NCBI GenBank assembly: GCA_903813345.2
Contig: CAIIXF020000003.1
Coordinates: 5,479,815 to 5,543,814 of the forward strand
Direction: 5' to 3'
Origin: Owenia fusiformis
Taxonomy: Eukaryota; Annelida; Polychaeta; Sabellida; Oweniidae
DNA: 64,000 bases
The position numbers were made by a program, and so were the translations under genes. Positions 35,820 through 47,693 of this stretch are shown here, in pieces. Position 1 is the stretch's first letter, and each line of letters begins with the position of its first letter. Under the pieces are notes generated by a model that ran no database searches, was not told where the DNA came from, and saw nothing but the letters and a program-made list of their open reading frames with translations.

Positions 35820-38800
35820 TTAGAGACCCGTGGTGGAGCAGGAAACGTTCACACGAAGCAGTTCACAATAATAAGACCTTTTGTAATAGCACTCGTATGT
35901 TTCCCATAGGCCAAACCTGCTACTTTGATTAACGTCTATCTCCATCACTAAACAGTCGTAAAACTGCATCTTGCTAGGTTGATCGGGAAGGTAGTACTGT
36001 GGTGTCGTAATTACATTATTACATTGGATCCAACGGACAACATTGTCAATGGTGGTATCCCTTTTAGCACCTAACCACATCTGGTCATACGCACTTGTCA
36101 CTCCTGAAAAAGTCATAGCTATCAAAAAAGATCTGGTTGCATTTGATGCGTGTCTGTGCATCGGTATTTAATGCCTTGGTCACATTTGCCCCGATTTTCA
36201 CGGCGCCCGACCGATTGAGTATTTTGTTCAAAATTGAATACAATACTGAGCAAAACATTCAATCGGCCACTTGTTATGCTTATGTATTTTAGTTAATTGG
36301 ATTGGATAAGTCCCCTATATGGCTCCAAAACAAGAGGACACACCACATACCACACGTTTCTTGGTGCGAAAAATAAAAAGTTTACGTAACCGTGGACGCA
36401 GAGCAAATGAATCAACACAGTAATGTATATAGCGCGCATACAAAACAAGCGCTACTTAGTCTACATCATATAACATGTACCCTATCAGCTTCAGCGCTGT
36501 GTTTTAGAACGTGGACGGGAGATTTGCAACATTGCGTTGGTGTCAACGGGAATCATAATACTCATCTCTATTGAATACTATGCTGGCAATTTTGATTTCG
36601 AAGTACACTATAATGCTTTCTGAAGAAAACGATGTGTGACATACTGTACATGTTTCAGCTCCAAATATCTTACTAAACGAGCTTGTTCAAAATATGTATC
36701 ATAGAAAACTAGCTATATAACCATCAATGGCATACAGGGTGTCCCAAAAAAAGGGAAACCAGCAATAGATTGCTTATTTCTCAAATATGAATAATGATAG
36801 GAAAATTTCACAGCTACCATCTGATAGATTAGGATGTCCTCTTTCTTATGATACCAAATTTGTCTATTTTCCTTCATGGATGACTGAGTTATAAGAGATT
36901 TAAGTGACTATGTCAGAAATGAGTTTGTACCACTTTCAGCCAAGTCAATTTCACCATCATAACAAAGTGAAAAGTAACAAACATCAGGATATCACTCTTT
37001 TAGTCATTCATTCCAATTAAAATTACAAATATCATATTTAACACCCCTTTTAAATCCCAATGTCCATTCAAAGTTGTTTTAACTCCAGTGTCCTTCAACA
37101 TGACCCCCATCCCTTTCAATGCAAATCTCAGTCATCCGGGAAGAAAAATAAACACCTTTGGTATCATAAGAAAAGGGACATCATAACCTATCAGATGGTA
37201 GCTGTGAAATTTTCCTATCATTATTCATATTTGAGAAATAAGCAATCTATTGCTGGTTTCCTTTTTTTGGGACACACTGTATTACACGATGATGTATAGT
37301 CTATGCAACGGACTAAACCCCCTATCACACCAAATTAGTTCTTACCCGTTTTTGCGAGTCCTATGAAAACGTCGTAAAACGGGCTCAATCTGGCTGTGGT
37401 CGGGAAATATGTCTAAAATAATTAGCTACTTCGTTCATAAACAATCTTCAATACGTCCATCTCATTCGCAGTTCGTTCAGGTCGCACCACGTGGTATGAT
37501 GCGTCCCTTAGTCTAGAAGGTCATCATGACCTGATTACAGAACGGTATGGTCGTCATCGAATTTTGAATCGATTCAAAATTCTAAATCACATTCCCCGTC
37601 CGGGAAAGTCCATGAAGTTCGTAAACAGACCGTAGAACGTTCATTCCGTTTGCACACGGTTTAAAACCAGTTTTGAAGAACGCAGTGGCAACTCGCTTGG
37701 TCTGATAGCTATATTTTTGCTATTCTCGTTGATAAATACGTTCTTAATCAGTTTTAACCCGTTTGCAATTAGTTCTACCTCGTTCTCAATACGTCCTCAG
37801 ACAGTTCAACTCGTTGTAAAAACGTCCCTAGTAGGATTGAAGTCCGACGGTTCCGTTCGTAGTACGTCCAGCTCGTCGTTAGTAGGTTGTCACTCGTTCT
37901 AATTGTAGAACGTGACGACCAAGAGAACATTTTGAGCATGTTTTAAGTTCTAGAGGACTACCCGTTCGAGTACGTTCGATAAAGTTTGTAAATAGACCCC
38001 AAACGGTTCTAAGTACGTCCAGTCCGTTCGTTCACAGTTGAAGCCCGTTTTCGAGAACGTAGTGAGAAATAGTTTGGTGTGATAGAAGGGTTACGTTCTC
38101 GAAAATGGGCTTAAACTGTGCACGAACGGATTTGACGTACTAAGAACCCACTAAGAACCGTTTGGGATCTGTTTACAAACTTCATGAAACTACTCGAACG
38201 AGTAGGTCGTCCAGAACTTAGAGCATGCTCAACATTTCGTTCTGCAATCAGAACGAGTGACAACGTACTTAAGACGACCTGGACGCACTGGGGACACATC
38301 ACGAACGGAAGTGTCGTACTTCAATCCACTAGGGAGTTATTACGACGTTGTGTAGTCAGGCGTAAATTGCAGCCGTGGGTACCCCAATCAGGAAAATATG
38401 GGATTATAAATGCTTTCTGCACGGATTAGGGACACGATGTTTACTATTTTAGAACGAGTGTTCAACTGTATGGAAATTAGGACGTATTGAGAACGAGGTA
38501 CAACTAATTGTCAACTGGTTTAAACTGATTAAGAACGTAATTGAATGATACAATGATACAAAGTAAAGCAACAAGTAGTTCCATTTATAAAGCTTATATT
38601 ACATATAAGGGGTATATACAGCTCACCATGGTTAAGTACAGTAGAAAATATTTTAAATGACTGTGGATTTCATATATTTGGAATAGACAAGAGTTTTATA
38701 TCAAGGGATGCGTTGAAGCATATGGTGAAGAGGAAACTAAAAAATCAATTCCTACAGCAATGGCTATCAGACTTAGATAAATCTAAAACTTCATATTTTA

Positions 38801-41800
38801 CATATTGTAGCATTAAGAACAAATTTATTTTTGAACCCTATTTATGTCAACCAATAAGCACTAGATTATATATTATTGTATATAACAAAACTTAAAACTT
38901 CAAATCATAATCTTCCTATAGAAACAGGGAGATACATAAAAAGACCAAGGTTAGAGAGAGTGTGTACCAAATGTAGCAGACTAGGAGATGAGTACCATTA
39001 TACTTTAGAATGTAAACTTTTTGAAGATGACAGAAAAATACTTCTAGATAACTACTTCATTAGACAACCAAATATGTTAACATTTAAAAGTTTGTTGTCA
39101 AATATTAAATATTCTGTGCAATTAAGAAAATTGATGAAGATTATTGGTGGTAGTGAATTAAACTAAACTGTATTATCATTGTATGTATATGTACTATTTT
39201 ATGCTCACAAGTGTGGGTAGAAATAAAGAATAAAAGAAAGAAAAGAAAAGAAAAAAGAACTGCTTGGATACGTTGTGTAGACGAGACGAACGCACAATTT
39301 TAACCCGATCTAAACTTGATACCAACGTACTGCAGACGGAATAAAGACGATATGAACGTATTAAAAACTGCTTATAAAATTAACAAAAATAGCTATCACA
39401 CCAGAACCACTGCGTTCTTCAAAACGTTGCCGAATCGGTTTTAAACTGTTTGTGAACTGAACTGAACGTAGCTACAACGTTCTACGATCTGTTCACGAAC
39501 TTCATGGACTTTCCCGGACGGGGAATGTGATTTAGAATTTTGAATCGATTCAAAATTCGATGACGACCATACCGTTCTGTAATCAGGTCATGATGACCTT
39601 CTAGACTAAGGGACGCATCATACGACGTTGCACACCGACGTGGTGCGACCTGAACGAACTGCGAATGAGATGGAGGTATTGAAGATTGTTTATGAACGAA
39701 GTAGCTATTTATTTTAGACATATTTTCTGACCACAGCCAGACTGAGCCCGTTTTACGACGTTTTCGTAGGACTGGCAAGAACGGGTAAGAACTAGTTTGG
39801 TGTGACAGGGGGGTTAGTAAACACTGTAACTGAACGATTATTTATGTGAGAAAACTACATGCATTTGCATAGGGCAATTTTTGCGTACAGGTTTACGTTT
39901 CGAATTTATATGCCTTGCTTAAAGTCTTAATTGCGTTTGTGCCCCTAGACACTTCGGCGTAGGCCAGACATTGCATGTAAACATAGAGTGAACAAAAGAC
40001 GCTGAACACAATGAACCTCATTCACATATATATAGAGTGACTGAAAAGCGACATACACAATGAACCTCATAAAAACACAGATCTAGAGTGACTGAAAGGA
40101 ACTGTACACAATGGACATCATACAAACACAAAGTGACTTAAAGGAACTGTACACAATGAACTTCATACAAACACAGAGGTACTGAAACTGTACACAATAA
40201 ACCCCATACAAACACAGAGTGACTGAAACTGTACACAATGAACCTCATACAAACACAGAGTGACTGGAACGGTACACAATGAACTTCATACAAACACAGA
40301 GGGACTGAAACTGTACACAATAAACCTCATACAAACACAGAGTGGCTGAAACTGTACACAATGAACCTCATACAAACACAGAGTGGCTGAAAGGAACGGT
40401 ACACAATAAACCTCATACAAACACAGAGTGACTGAAAGGAAATGTACACAATGGACCTCATACAAACACAGAGTGACTGAAAGGAACTGTACACAATGAA
40501 CCTCATACAAACACAGAGTGACTGAAAGGAAATGTACACAATGAACCTCATACAAACACAGAGTGACTGGAAGAAACTGTACACAATGGACCTCATACAA
40601 ACACAGAGTGACTGAAAAGAACTGTACACAATGAACCTCATACAAACACAGAGTGACTGAAAGAAACTGTCACACAATGAACTTCATACAAACACAGAGG
40701 GACTGAAACTGTACACAATAAACCTCATACAAACACAGAGTGACTGAAACTGTACACAATGGACCTCATACAAACACAGAGTGACTGAAAGGAACTGTAC
40801 ACAATGAAGCTCATACAAACACAGAGTGACTGAAAGAAACTGTCACACAATGAACCTCATACAAACACAGAGTGACTGAAACTGTACACAATGAACCTCA
40901 TACAAACACAGAGTGACTGAAACTGTACACAATGATCCTCATACAAACACAGAGTGACTGAAAGTAACTGTACACAATGAACCTCATTCAAACACAGAGT
41001 GACTGAAAGGAACTGTACACAATGAACCTCATACAAACACAGAGTGACTGAAAGGAACTGTACACAATGAACCTCATACAAACACAGAGTGACTGAAAGT
41101 AACTGTACACAATGAACCTCATTCAAACACAGAGTGACTGAAAGGAAGTGTACACAATGAACCTCATACAAACACAGAGTGACTGAAAGGAACTGTACAC
41201 AATGAACCTATTACAGACACAGAGTGACTGAAAGGAAATGTACACAATAAACCTCATACAAACACAGAGTGACTGAAAGAAACTGTACACAATGAACCTC
41301 ATACAAACACAGAGTGACTGAAAGGAACTGTACACAATGGACCTCATACAAACACAGAGTGACTGAAAGAAACTGTACACAATGAACCTCATACAAACAC
41401 AGAGTGACTGAAAGGAACTGTACACAATGAACCTCATACAAACACAGAGTGACTGAAAGGAACTGTAAACAATGAACCTCATACAAACACAGAGCTGAAA
41501 GGAACTGTACACAATGGACCTCATACAAACACAGAGTGACTGAAAGGAACTGTACACAATGAAGCTCATACAAACACAGAGTGACTGAAAGAAACTGTCA
41601 CACAATGAACCTCATACAAACACAGAGTGACTGAAACTGTACACAATGAACCTCATACAAACACAGAGTGACTGAAACTGTACACAATGATCCTTATACA
41701 AACACAGAGTGACTGAAAGGAACTGTACACAATGAACCTCATTCAAACACAGAGTGACTGAAAGGAACTGTACACAATGAACCTCATACAAACACAGAGT

Positions 41801-44403
41801 GACTGAAAGGAACTGTACACAATGAACCTCATACAAACACAGAGTGACTGAAAGAAACTGTACACAATGAACCTCATACAAACACAGAGTGACTGAAAGG
41901 AACTGTAAACAATAAACTTCATACAAACACAGAGTGACTGAAAGGAACTGTATACAATGAACCTCATACAAACACAGAGTGACTGAAAGAAACTGCACAC
42001 AATGAACCTCATACAAACACAGAGTGACTGAAAGGAACTGTAAACAATAAACCTCATACAAACACAGAGTGACTGAAAGGAACTGTAAACAATAAACCTC
42101 ATACAAACACAGAGTGACTGAAAGGAACTGTACACAATGAACCTCATACAAACACAGAGTGACTGAAAAGAACTGTACACAATGAACCTCATACAAACAC
42201 AGAGTGACTGAAAGGAACTCTACAAAATGAACCTCATACAAACACAGAGTGACTGAAAGAAACTGTACACAATGGACCACATACAAACACAGAGTGACTG
42301 AAAGGAAGTGTACACAATAAACCTCATACAAACACAGAGTGACTGAAAGGAACTGTACACAATAGACCTCATACAAACACAGAGTGACTTAAAGGAACTG
42401 TACACAATGGACCTCATACAAACACAGAGTGACTGAAAGGAACTGTACACAATGAACCTCATACAAACACAGAGTGACTGAAAGGAACTGTACACAATGG
42501 GCCTTACACACACATACAGTGACTGAAAAGAGCTAAACGCAATTGGCCATACACACATAGAGTAAATGAAAAGAACTGTAGACAATGAACCTCATACACA
42601 CATAGAGACTGATAGGAGCTAGCCACAATGAACCTCATAAACACATAAAGTGGACGAAAGGAAATGGACACATAGAGCGACTGAAAGGAGCACAATGAAC
42701 CTCATACACACATAGAGCGACTGAAAGGAGCACAGTGCACCTCATACACACATAGAGTGACTGAAAGCACAATGAACCTCATACACACATAGAGTGACTG
42801 AAAGCACAATGAACTTCATACACACATAGAGTGACTGAAAGAACAATGAACCTCATACACACAGAGAGTAACTGAAAGGAGCACAATGAACCTTATACAG
42901 AGGGATCAAGCCACCGAACGCAATGAGCCAAGGTTGAAGAACGCTTGAGAAAACTATTACAATTAAGAAAAGAAAAACCTGAAGATTTGATGTGAGATTT
43001 CAAGAACTCCTCTTCTGTTGCGTCATCAATAACGACCAGATGACCTTTCAACTGTTGACAATGCTCCTCAGCTTTGTGGAAGTTTTTCTTGAAACGGTCA
43101 TCAAAACGTTTGTAGCACGATGTTTTGAATGCATACCATCCATCCGGACAGGGTGTCAAGGTTGCTCCTGAAGTTAGAACGTAAATTTTTAAATATATTA
43201 ATACGCGGTACTAACTTCGACCGTTAATTTGAATCGGAGCGTTTCTTGAATATGAGAATGTCATCATTTTTAAGACTGGATTTTCGGTCATCAAATCACT
43301 ATTTCGAAAATGTATGGTGCGATGAAGTATTGGAATTTTACTAAAATATACGTTGGTGCTCTAATCTTGGCTCAACTAATCACATGCATCGACAAAAGGG
43401 GTTTTGACCGGTAGAATGACAAATACGTTTTTGGATTTTGATAACTATACTGCTTCGTACAGCTCTTCCTAATTGCTTCAAACGTAAACAGCAAGCCAAG
43501 TACAACATGAATATCACACCCATCGAATGGTATACTCGAAATATGTAACTCATACCTCCCATGGCCATTATTGGGGAAATCGTCAGACGGCTCATCATTC
43601 CCGCCAGCCAGTTTTCCTACTCCGGAGCGTTTCTTTGTTTAATTTCAGTAATGAAACGCTCCGTCGTGCATGTAGGAGCGTTTGAGTTATACACCGTGAA
43701 TAATGTATATACATTTAATATCACAAGATATTTAATTAAAATCACCTTCTCAGATTAAGTATAACAATTTTGAATAAATGAAATATTAACCCTTAAATAA
43801 AAGGATATACGTTTGGGGTCTATCGGTCACTTATGTATACCGTGTCCTGAGAAAAAACAACCGAGAATATAACATGCATGATACGGGAATATAAATCATA
43901 ACGGTTATTTTCTCTTAAGATGCTTGATTCGAAGAAATAAATTCCAAGGAATAAAGATGTACATATATTCGTTTGACAGTTATGGGCGTAGCCAACCATG
44001 AGGCAGGCTGTCTCCCCAAAATCCCTCTAAATAGTTCAAAAAGAAATAAATTGTACATTTTTATGTGCTTACCTATTAGAGGAAGCATGGTGTATAACTG
44101 CCAGTCATTTTTGTATTCAAGTTGACTATATTGCGTGGCATCATAGAGAAGGCATCGACGTGATGCTTTATTGTAGGCGAGTGTCGTACATGCTTTAACT
44201 CGTGAGCATTCTTTTGCACATGCCGTTCTGCTAGCTGTTTTACTCTCTCCTAGTATTGCTTGGCCTTTCAGCACAGCTGAATCTTTCAACCAAAACGTAA
44301 CGCTTGAAATTTCACCAGGGTCTGCCACCGTGACCGTGAATGTGAAGAGGAACATTTGAATGTACATACTCATGACATAATAAATATTGAAACACAGATC
44401 CAT
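35820..44403 (-). CDS. Secreted PAN/apple plus C-type lectin domain protein (3 exons)
   Basis: Minus-strand exons 44403-44073, 43167-42979 and 36103-35820 join in phase 1 at both GT-AG junctions, giving 267 residues. Residues 1-27 form a hydrophobic signal peptide (alternative start at the Met of MSMYIQMF). A PAN/apple-like module follows, with CAKECSRVKACTTLAYNK and RRCLLYD. The C-type lectin domain begins at CPDGWYAFKTSCYKRF and includes KAEEHCQQLKGHLVVI, MWLGAKRD, VVRWIQCNN and a final ECYYKRSYYCELL. Disulphide cysteines are present. The usual EPN or QPD sugar motif and the WND calcium motif are not seen (GLWETYEC stands near the WND position), so classical calcium-dependent sugar binding is doubtful. 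Intron 2 is 6.9 kb and full of repeats. Likely an extracellular recognition protein; the ligand is unknown. Confidence 0.88.
36735..37279. mobile_element. Mariner/Tc1-type MITE in lectin intron 2
   Basis: A 545-bp element flanked by TA on both sides (36733-36734 and 37280-37281). Long terminal inverted repeats of about 115-120 bp start CAGGGTGTCCCAAAAAAAGG and end with the complement (GGGACACACTG). The arms are about 95% complementary by eye. There is no transposase frame. The TA duplication and the CAGGGTGTCCC end are typical of mariner-like miniature elements. Confidence 0.85.
37318..39813. mobile_element. Palindromic fold-back-type element with nested copy and LINE insertion
   Basis: The ends are CCCCCTATCACACCAAA (37318) and TTTGGTGTGACAGGGGGG (to 39813), with inverted arms continuing for about 400 bp (for example CCCCGTCCGGGAAAGTCCATG at 37590 against its complement near 39500). 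An additional internal terminus, TTTGGTGTGATAGAAGGG (38073-38090), lies at the centre of a second palindrome, as if two copies joined or nested. Arm segments around 37735-37815 pair with 38450-38545. A 5'-truncated LINE interrupts the right arm at about 38546-39260. No transposase is visible. Confidence 0.75.
38546..39260 (+). mobile_element. 5'-truncated LINE, RT C-terminal end
   Basis: Plus-strand remnant of a non-LTR retrotransposon ORF2. One frame (38596-38895) carries the post-RT linker, with WLSTVENILNDCGF and FEPYLCQP. The next frame (from 38876) carries LPIETGRYIKRPRLERVC and the terminal cysteine/histidine motif CTKCSRLGDEYHYTLEC, ending SELN and a stop. One frameshift near 38880 separates the two, so it is dead. 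The 3' end has AATAAAGAATAAAAG and an A-rich GAAAAG tail. It is inserted in the right arm of the palindromic element, so it is younger than that element. Confidence 0.85.
39995..42898. repeat. 45-bp minisatellite in lectin intron 2
   Basis: About 64 copies of a 45-bp unit (GTACACAATGAACCTCATAC, AAACACAGAGTGACTGAAAG, GAACT), with a 41-bp variant missing AGGA. The core (about 40.2-42.5 kb) is highly uniform. Both edges decay: before 40.2 kb, and after 42.5 kb, where units shrink to about 37 bp with ACACACATAGAG. The array stops about 80 bases from the lectin middle exon. Because 45 is divisible by 3, minus-strand frames rich in CLYEVHCVQFLSVTL or SLCVCMRFIVYS stay open for up to 254 codons; they are artefacts. 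Confidence 0.95.
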
Positions 44404-45354
44404 CGTGCCACCATACCACTAAATAACATTAATGAGAGCAAATTATGCTATAACTGCCTCTAGTCTTTATCCAGCATAAGAAATGGTCCCTAATAGAAAA
44501 TGAGTATTACGTAGTAAATTCGCGTTCCTAAAAGCATAATTGGTCTGTCTGCCACAATCAATTTAATTTCTTATTAATGTGTTTTTCAAATGATCGTAAG
44601 TGAAGATGAAGTGATTTAATTCCATGATGGTATAATCTGCTTAGTTAGGCGTGAAGAATCAGAGTAGATTAAAAATCATTAATCTCTATAATCTGCTGCT
44701 GTAAAATAGCTAACATAACAGTAGAAAATTGTTGATATTTTATCCTATCATAAGTCCCTATGGACGTTTAGGCAGTACGATTTCTCTTTAAAATGGTAGA
44801 AAGTAACTCATGCCTTGCCTTTGCATAGTTTTTTATGTGTTGAGTGCATATTTTCCTCAGCTGACGTTTCAGGGAAATTGTATCTATGTCAAGGTCAAAT
44901 CAGTAAGTGATTTGGATTTTTCAAACCTTGTGGATATCCAATATTTTGCATGGTTTTGGTACATGTATATCATGATTACTATAAGTGAATGAATTTCAAT
45001 ATTTTGCATCATTTTGGTATAGTAATGTGGTATTAGTCTATCATCTTGAGCCTCTTGCCATCTATAATTTTGGTCAGTACAGTATTTGAGTTCAAAACAG
45101 ATCAATTTTCAGGTTGTTTTATATCAACTCTTATAGATATCTAATTTAAAGGTTATCTGGATTAATGGTTACCTAATAATACGATAAAAACCCAAAAAGG
45201 TCTTTGTCAGTAAGAAAATCATGAACTTATTCTTTAAAAGAGGTAAAATATATCTTTTATTCTAATATGATACGTGGCGTCACAATAGCTAGAACAATTA
45301 ATTTACTTGTCTATATTGGAGTACAGTGTTTGTACGACAGCTAAAATTCTTAAA
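44404..45354. other. Region upstream of the lectin gene
   Basis: This should contain the lectin promoter on the minus strand. No clear TATA box or other motif could be assigned, and no gene is seen. Confidence 0.4.
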
Positions 45355-46115
45355 TGCAAAAAGTTGTGTTTCTCGTCTGTTTATCATATTATATACTTTG
45401 CCATATTAAAATAAAAATGTCTGATGAATTAAATCTTGAAGATAAGGTAAACATAGAGAAGAGCACAAATAGGCTTGTTATTAAAGTCAAAAAGAAATTG
45501 ATAGAGAGATATCAAGTATATTGGAAGAATCTGATAAGTGGGAATGGGGGGAAACTTAGATTATTTTAACAACTAAAATCGCACTTTGGATTTGAACACT
45601 ACCTTTCAGAAACGACACTTTCAAACGCTAAACATTACTAATTAACTAGATTACGTAAGCGCCCACAATCTAGAGATAGAGAGAGGCCGATATACAAAAC
45701 TCATTACTGATCTTAATAGTCGATTTTGTAAATCTAAGGACTCGGTTATAGAAGATGAAACACACTTTCTATTCAAATGTAAACAATTGGAGTATATCAG
45801 AAAATCCCATATTGAAAAACTTGAAAACCTTTGTAGAAATTTTAAAAACATGAATGACCACAAAAAGACAATTTTTCTATTGACGAGTGAGGGGATCATA
45901 TGCTACCGATCATATTAAAAGAATCTGCTAACATGATAAATTATCTAATGATTGGTAGAGACAGGATTCTTATTGATCAAAGTAACATTTTATGTGTCAT
46001 TTGAAGAATGTAATCATATTTTCTTTACTTTATTGCTATATTTACTGTTATTGAAAATTGTATATTGGATGTACGTTTGGCCCTAAAAGGGCATCAGTAC
46101 TAATAAAATCCTATT
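45355..46115 (+). mobile_element. Decayed 5'-truncated LINE fragment
   Basis: Plus-strand pieces of an ORF2 C-terminus: VKKKLIERYQVYWKNLI (about 45487-45537), then, with at least two frame breaks, an RLRKRPQSRDRERP segment and VIEDETHFLFKCKQLEY, which matches the terminal Cys/His region of LINE reverse transcriptases. It continues to about 45900. The 3' tail contains GGCCCTAAAAGGGCATC and AATAAAATCC near 46100-46110, a style of 3' end common in invertebrate LINEs. Non-functional. Confidence 0.7.
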
Positions 46116-46134
46116 CTATATTAGAATCGTAACA

Positions 46135-46290
46135 AAGACCTCGATTTTATGATTTATTTCAAATATATGACCAAATTTTTTATTCTGGCCATTGCCAAAG
46201 ACCTCAATAGCTACGCGATTTCGGTCTTTTAACAATGAACAGAATAAAATTTTTGGTCATATACAAAATCATAAAATCTCTGTCTTTATT
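46135..46290. repeat. Hairpin element (~150 bp)
   Basis: The left arm (46135-46188, AAAGACCTCGATTTTATGAT, then TATATGACCAAATTTTTTAT) pairs with the right arm (46240-46288). Minor mismatches. MITE-like; directly follows the LINE fragment. Confidence 0.6.
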
Positions 46291-46398
46291 CCTTAAATAA
46301 AACAATAATTTACAACAATGCATAGCATTCCCCCTTGCGTGTTTTTTGGTGAAAATTGGTAGATAAATAAGTGAGTGGTAAGTGAGAAACTAGATTAT

Positions 46399-46645
46399 AG
46401 ATAGCAACGCCAAAGCGTAGCAAATCATGAAATGTCAAGAAAGTGTATCATGCTTATAAGTAGGCATATATAAAATAGCACACACTCACATGTAAATGGC
46501 GGCCGTTTTGAAAAATGCCCCCCTATTAGCAATAGTCTGATAGTGTAATAAGACAGGGTGCCATGCATATGAGCTTTCAAATATCAAATATGAACAAAAT
46601 CGCTCTATCAATTTTTGAGATGTGGTAAAAACGTTAAATAACACA
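46399..46645 (+). repeat. Copy 1 of the GCAACGCCAAAGCGTAG repeat family
   Basis: Begins with GCAACGCCAAAGCGTAGC and contains GGTGCCATGCATATGAGC and AAATATGAACAAAATCGCTC, the same blocks as the copies at 54786 and 58489. It breaks off where the next repeat family begins. Confidence 0.75.
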
Positions 46646-46649
46646 CATT

Positions 46650-47343
46650 TATGACATTCTTAGGGTCAAAAAGATCTTTTTTCAATTTGCTTCAAATTGA
46701 CAAATTTATTTTTTTCAAAATCATCTACAAGTTGAAAGAAGACCCTTTTTGACCCCGAGAAGGTCATTGAGGGTGAAATCTCAAAGCTAAAGTCAGATTT
46801 GAACTTTTTGACCTTGAGAATGTTATTTAAGGTCAAATCTTTTTTGACCTTGAGTATGTCATTGAAGGTAAAATCTATAGTCAGATTTGAACTGTTGAGA
46901 ACTTGTAGATGATTTTGAAAAAAATTGGTCAATTTGAAGCAAGTTGAAAAGACCTTTTTTGACCTTGAGAAGGTCATTGAAGGTAAAATATCATATCTAA
47001 AGTCGGATTTGAACTTCTGATAACTTTAAGATGATTTAAAAATTGGTCAATTTGAAGCAAGATGAAAAAAGAGCTTTTTGACCTTGGGAATGTAATTGAA
47101 GGTCAAATCTTTTTTGACCATGAGAATGTCATTGAAGGTCAAATCTGTAGTCAGATTTGAACTACATTGTATTGAGAATTTGTAGATGATTTTGAAAAAA
47201 GAAGCAAGTTGAAAAAAGACATTACCTTCTAACAAAAAAGAATTTGTTACAGACGCTGATCGCCAACCACCATCCGCCGCCAACCACCAACCGCCGTAAA
47301 AACGGAGACCATAACAATATGTCACCAGTTTTTGGTGGTGACA
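46650..47343 (-). mobile_element. Second copy of the TGTCACCACC element
   Basis: In minus orientation it starts TGTCACCACCAAAAACTGG (47343) and shares TTATGGTCTCC, the GGTTGGTGGTT block and GCGTCTGTAACAAATTC with the copy at 8555. It then runs into several ~125-bp tandem units (TTGCTTCAAATTGACCAATT and GACCTTGAGAAGGTCATTGA). No matching terminal repeat was found at its other end, so it is probably truncated. Confidence 0.65.
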
Positions 47344-47693
47344 CAACAAACATTTGATATGTATATAAATATTCATGATCAATGAAGCTCGAGTGTACTC
47401 CCTGGGATTTCTCACATCTGCCCAAAAATTGATCAAAAATTTAAAATTTTTTATGATTTCTCTCATTTTCAATTGGGTGAAGATGAGTTTTCAGGTGTGT
47501 GCTAGCCTTTTCATTATCCTAATTGTAATTACTGTCTTTCTGTATGAACTCCTAAATTCCCAAACATTATAAACCACATTGTAGAACAGCATACCTTGGA
47601 ATGAGAGGGTGAAATTTCTGTCTTATGATTTTGTCATAGATTGATTGAGGATTTTAATGAATGGGATATCATCTTATTCAGCCTCCATTTTCT

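Noticed and set aside
40138-42695. Long minus-strand frames rich in CLYEVHCVQFLSVTL and SLCVCMRFIVYS
   Set aside because: By-products of the 45-bp minisatellite, whose unit length is a multiple of three and has no stop.
40000-42898. Possible CRISPR array
   Set aside because: The repeats are directly adjacent without unique spacers, in a eukaryotic intron: a minisatellite.
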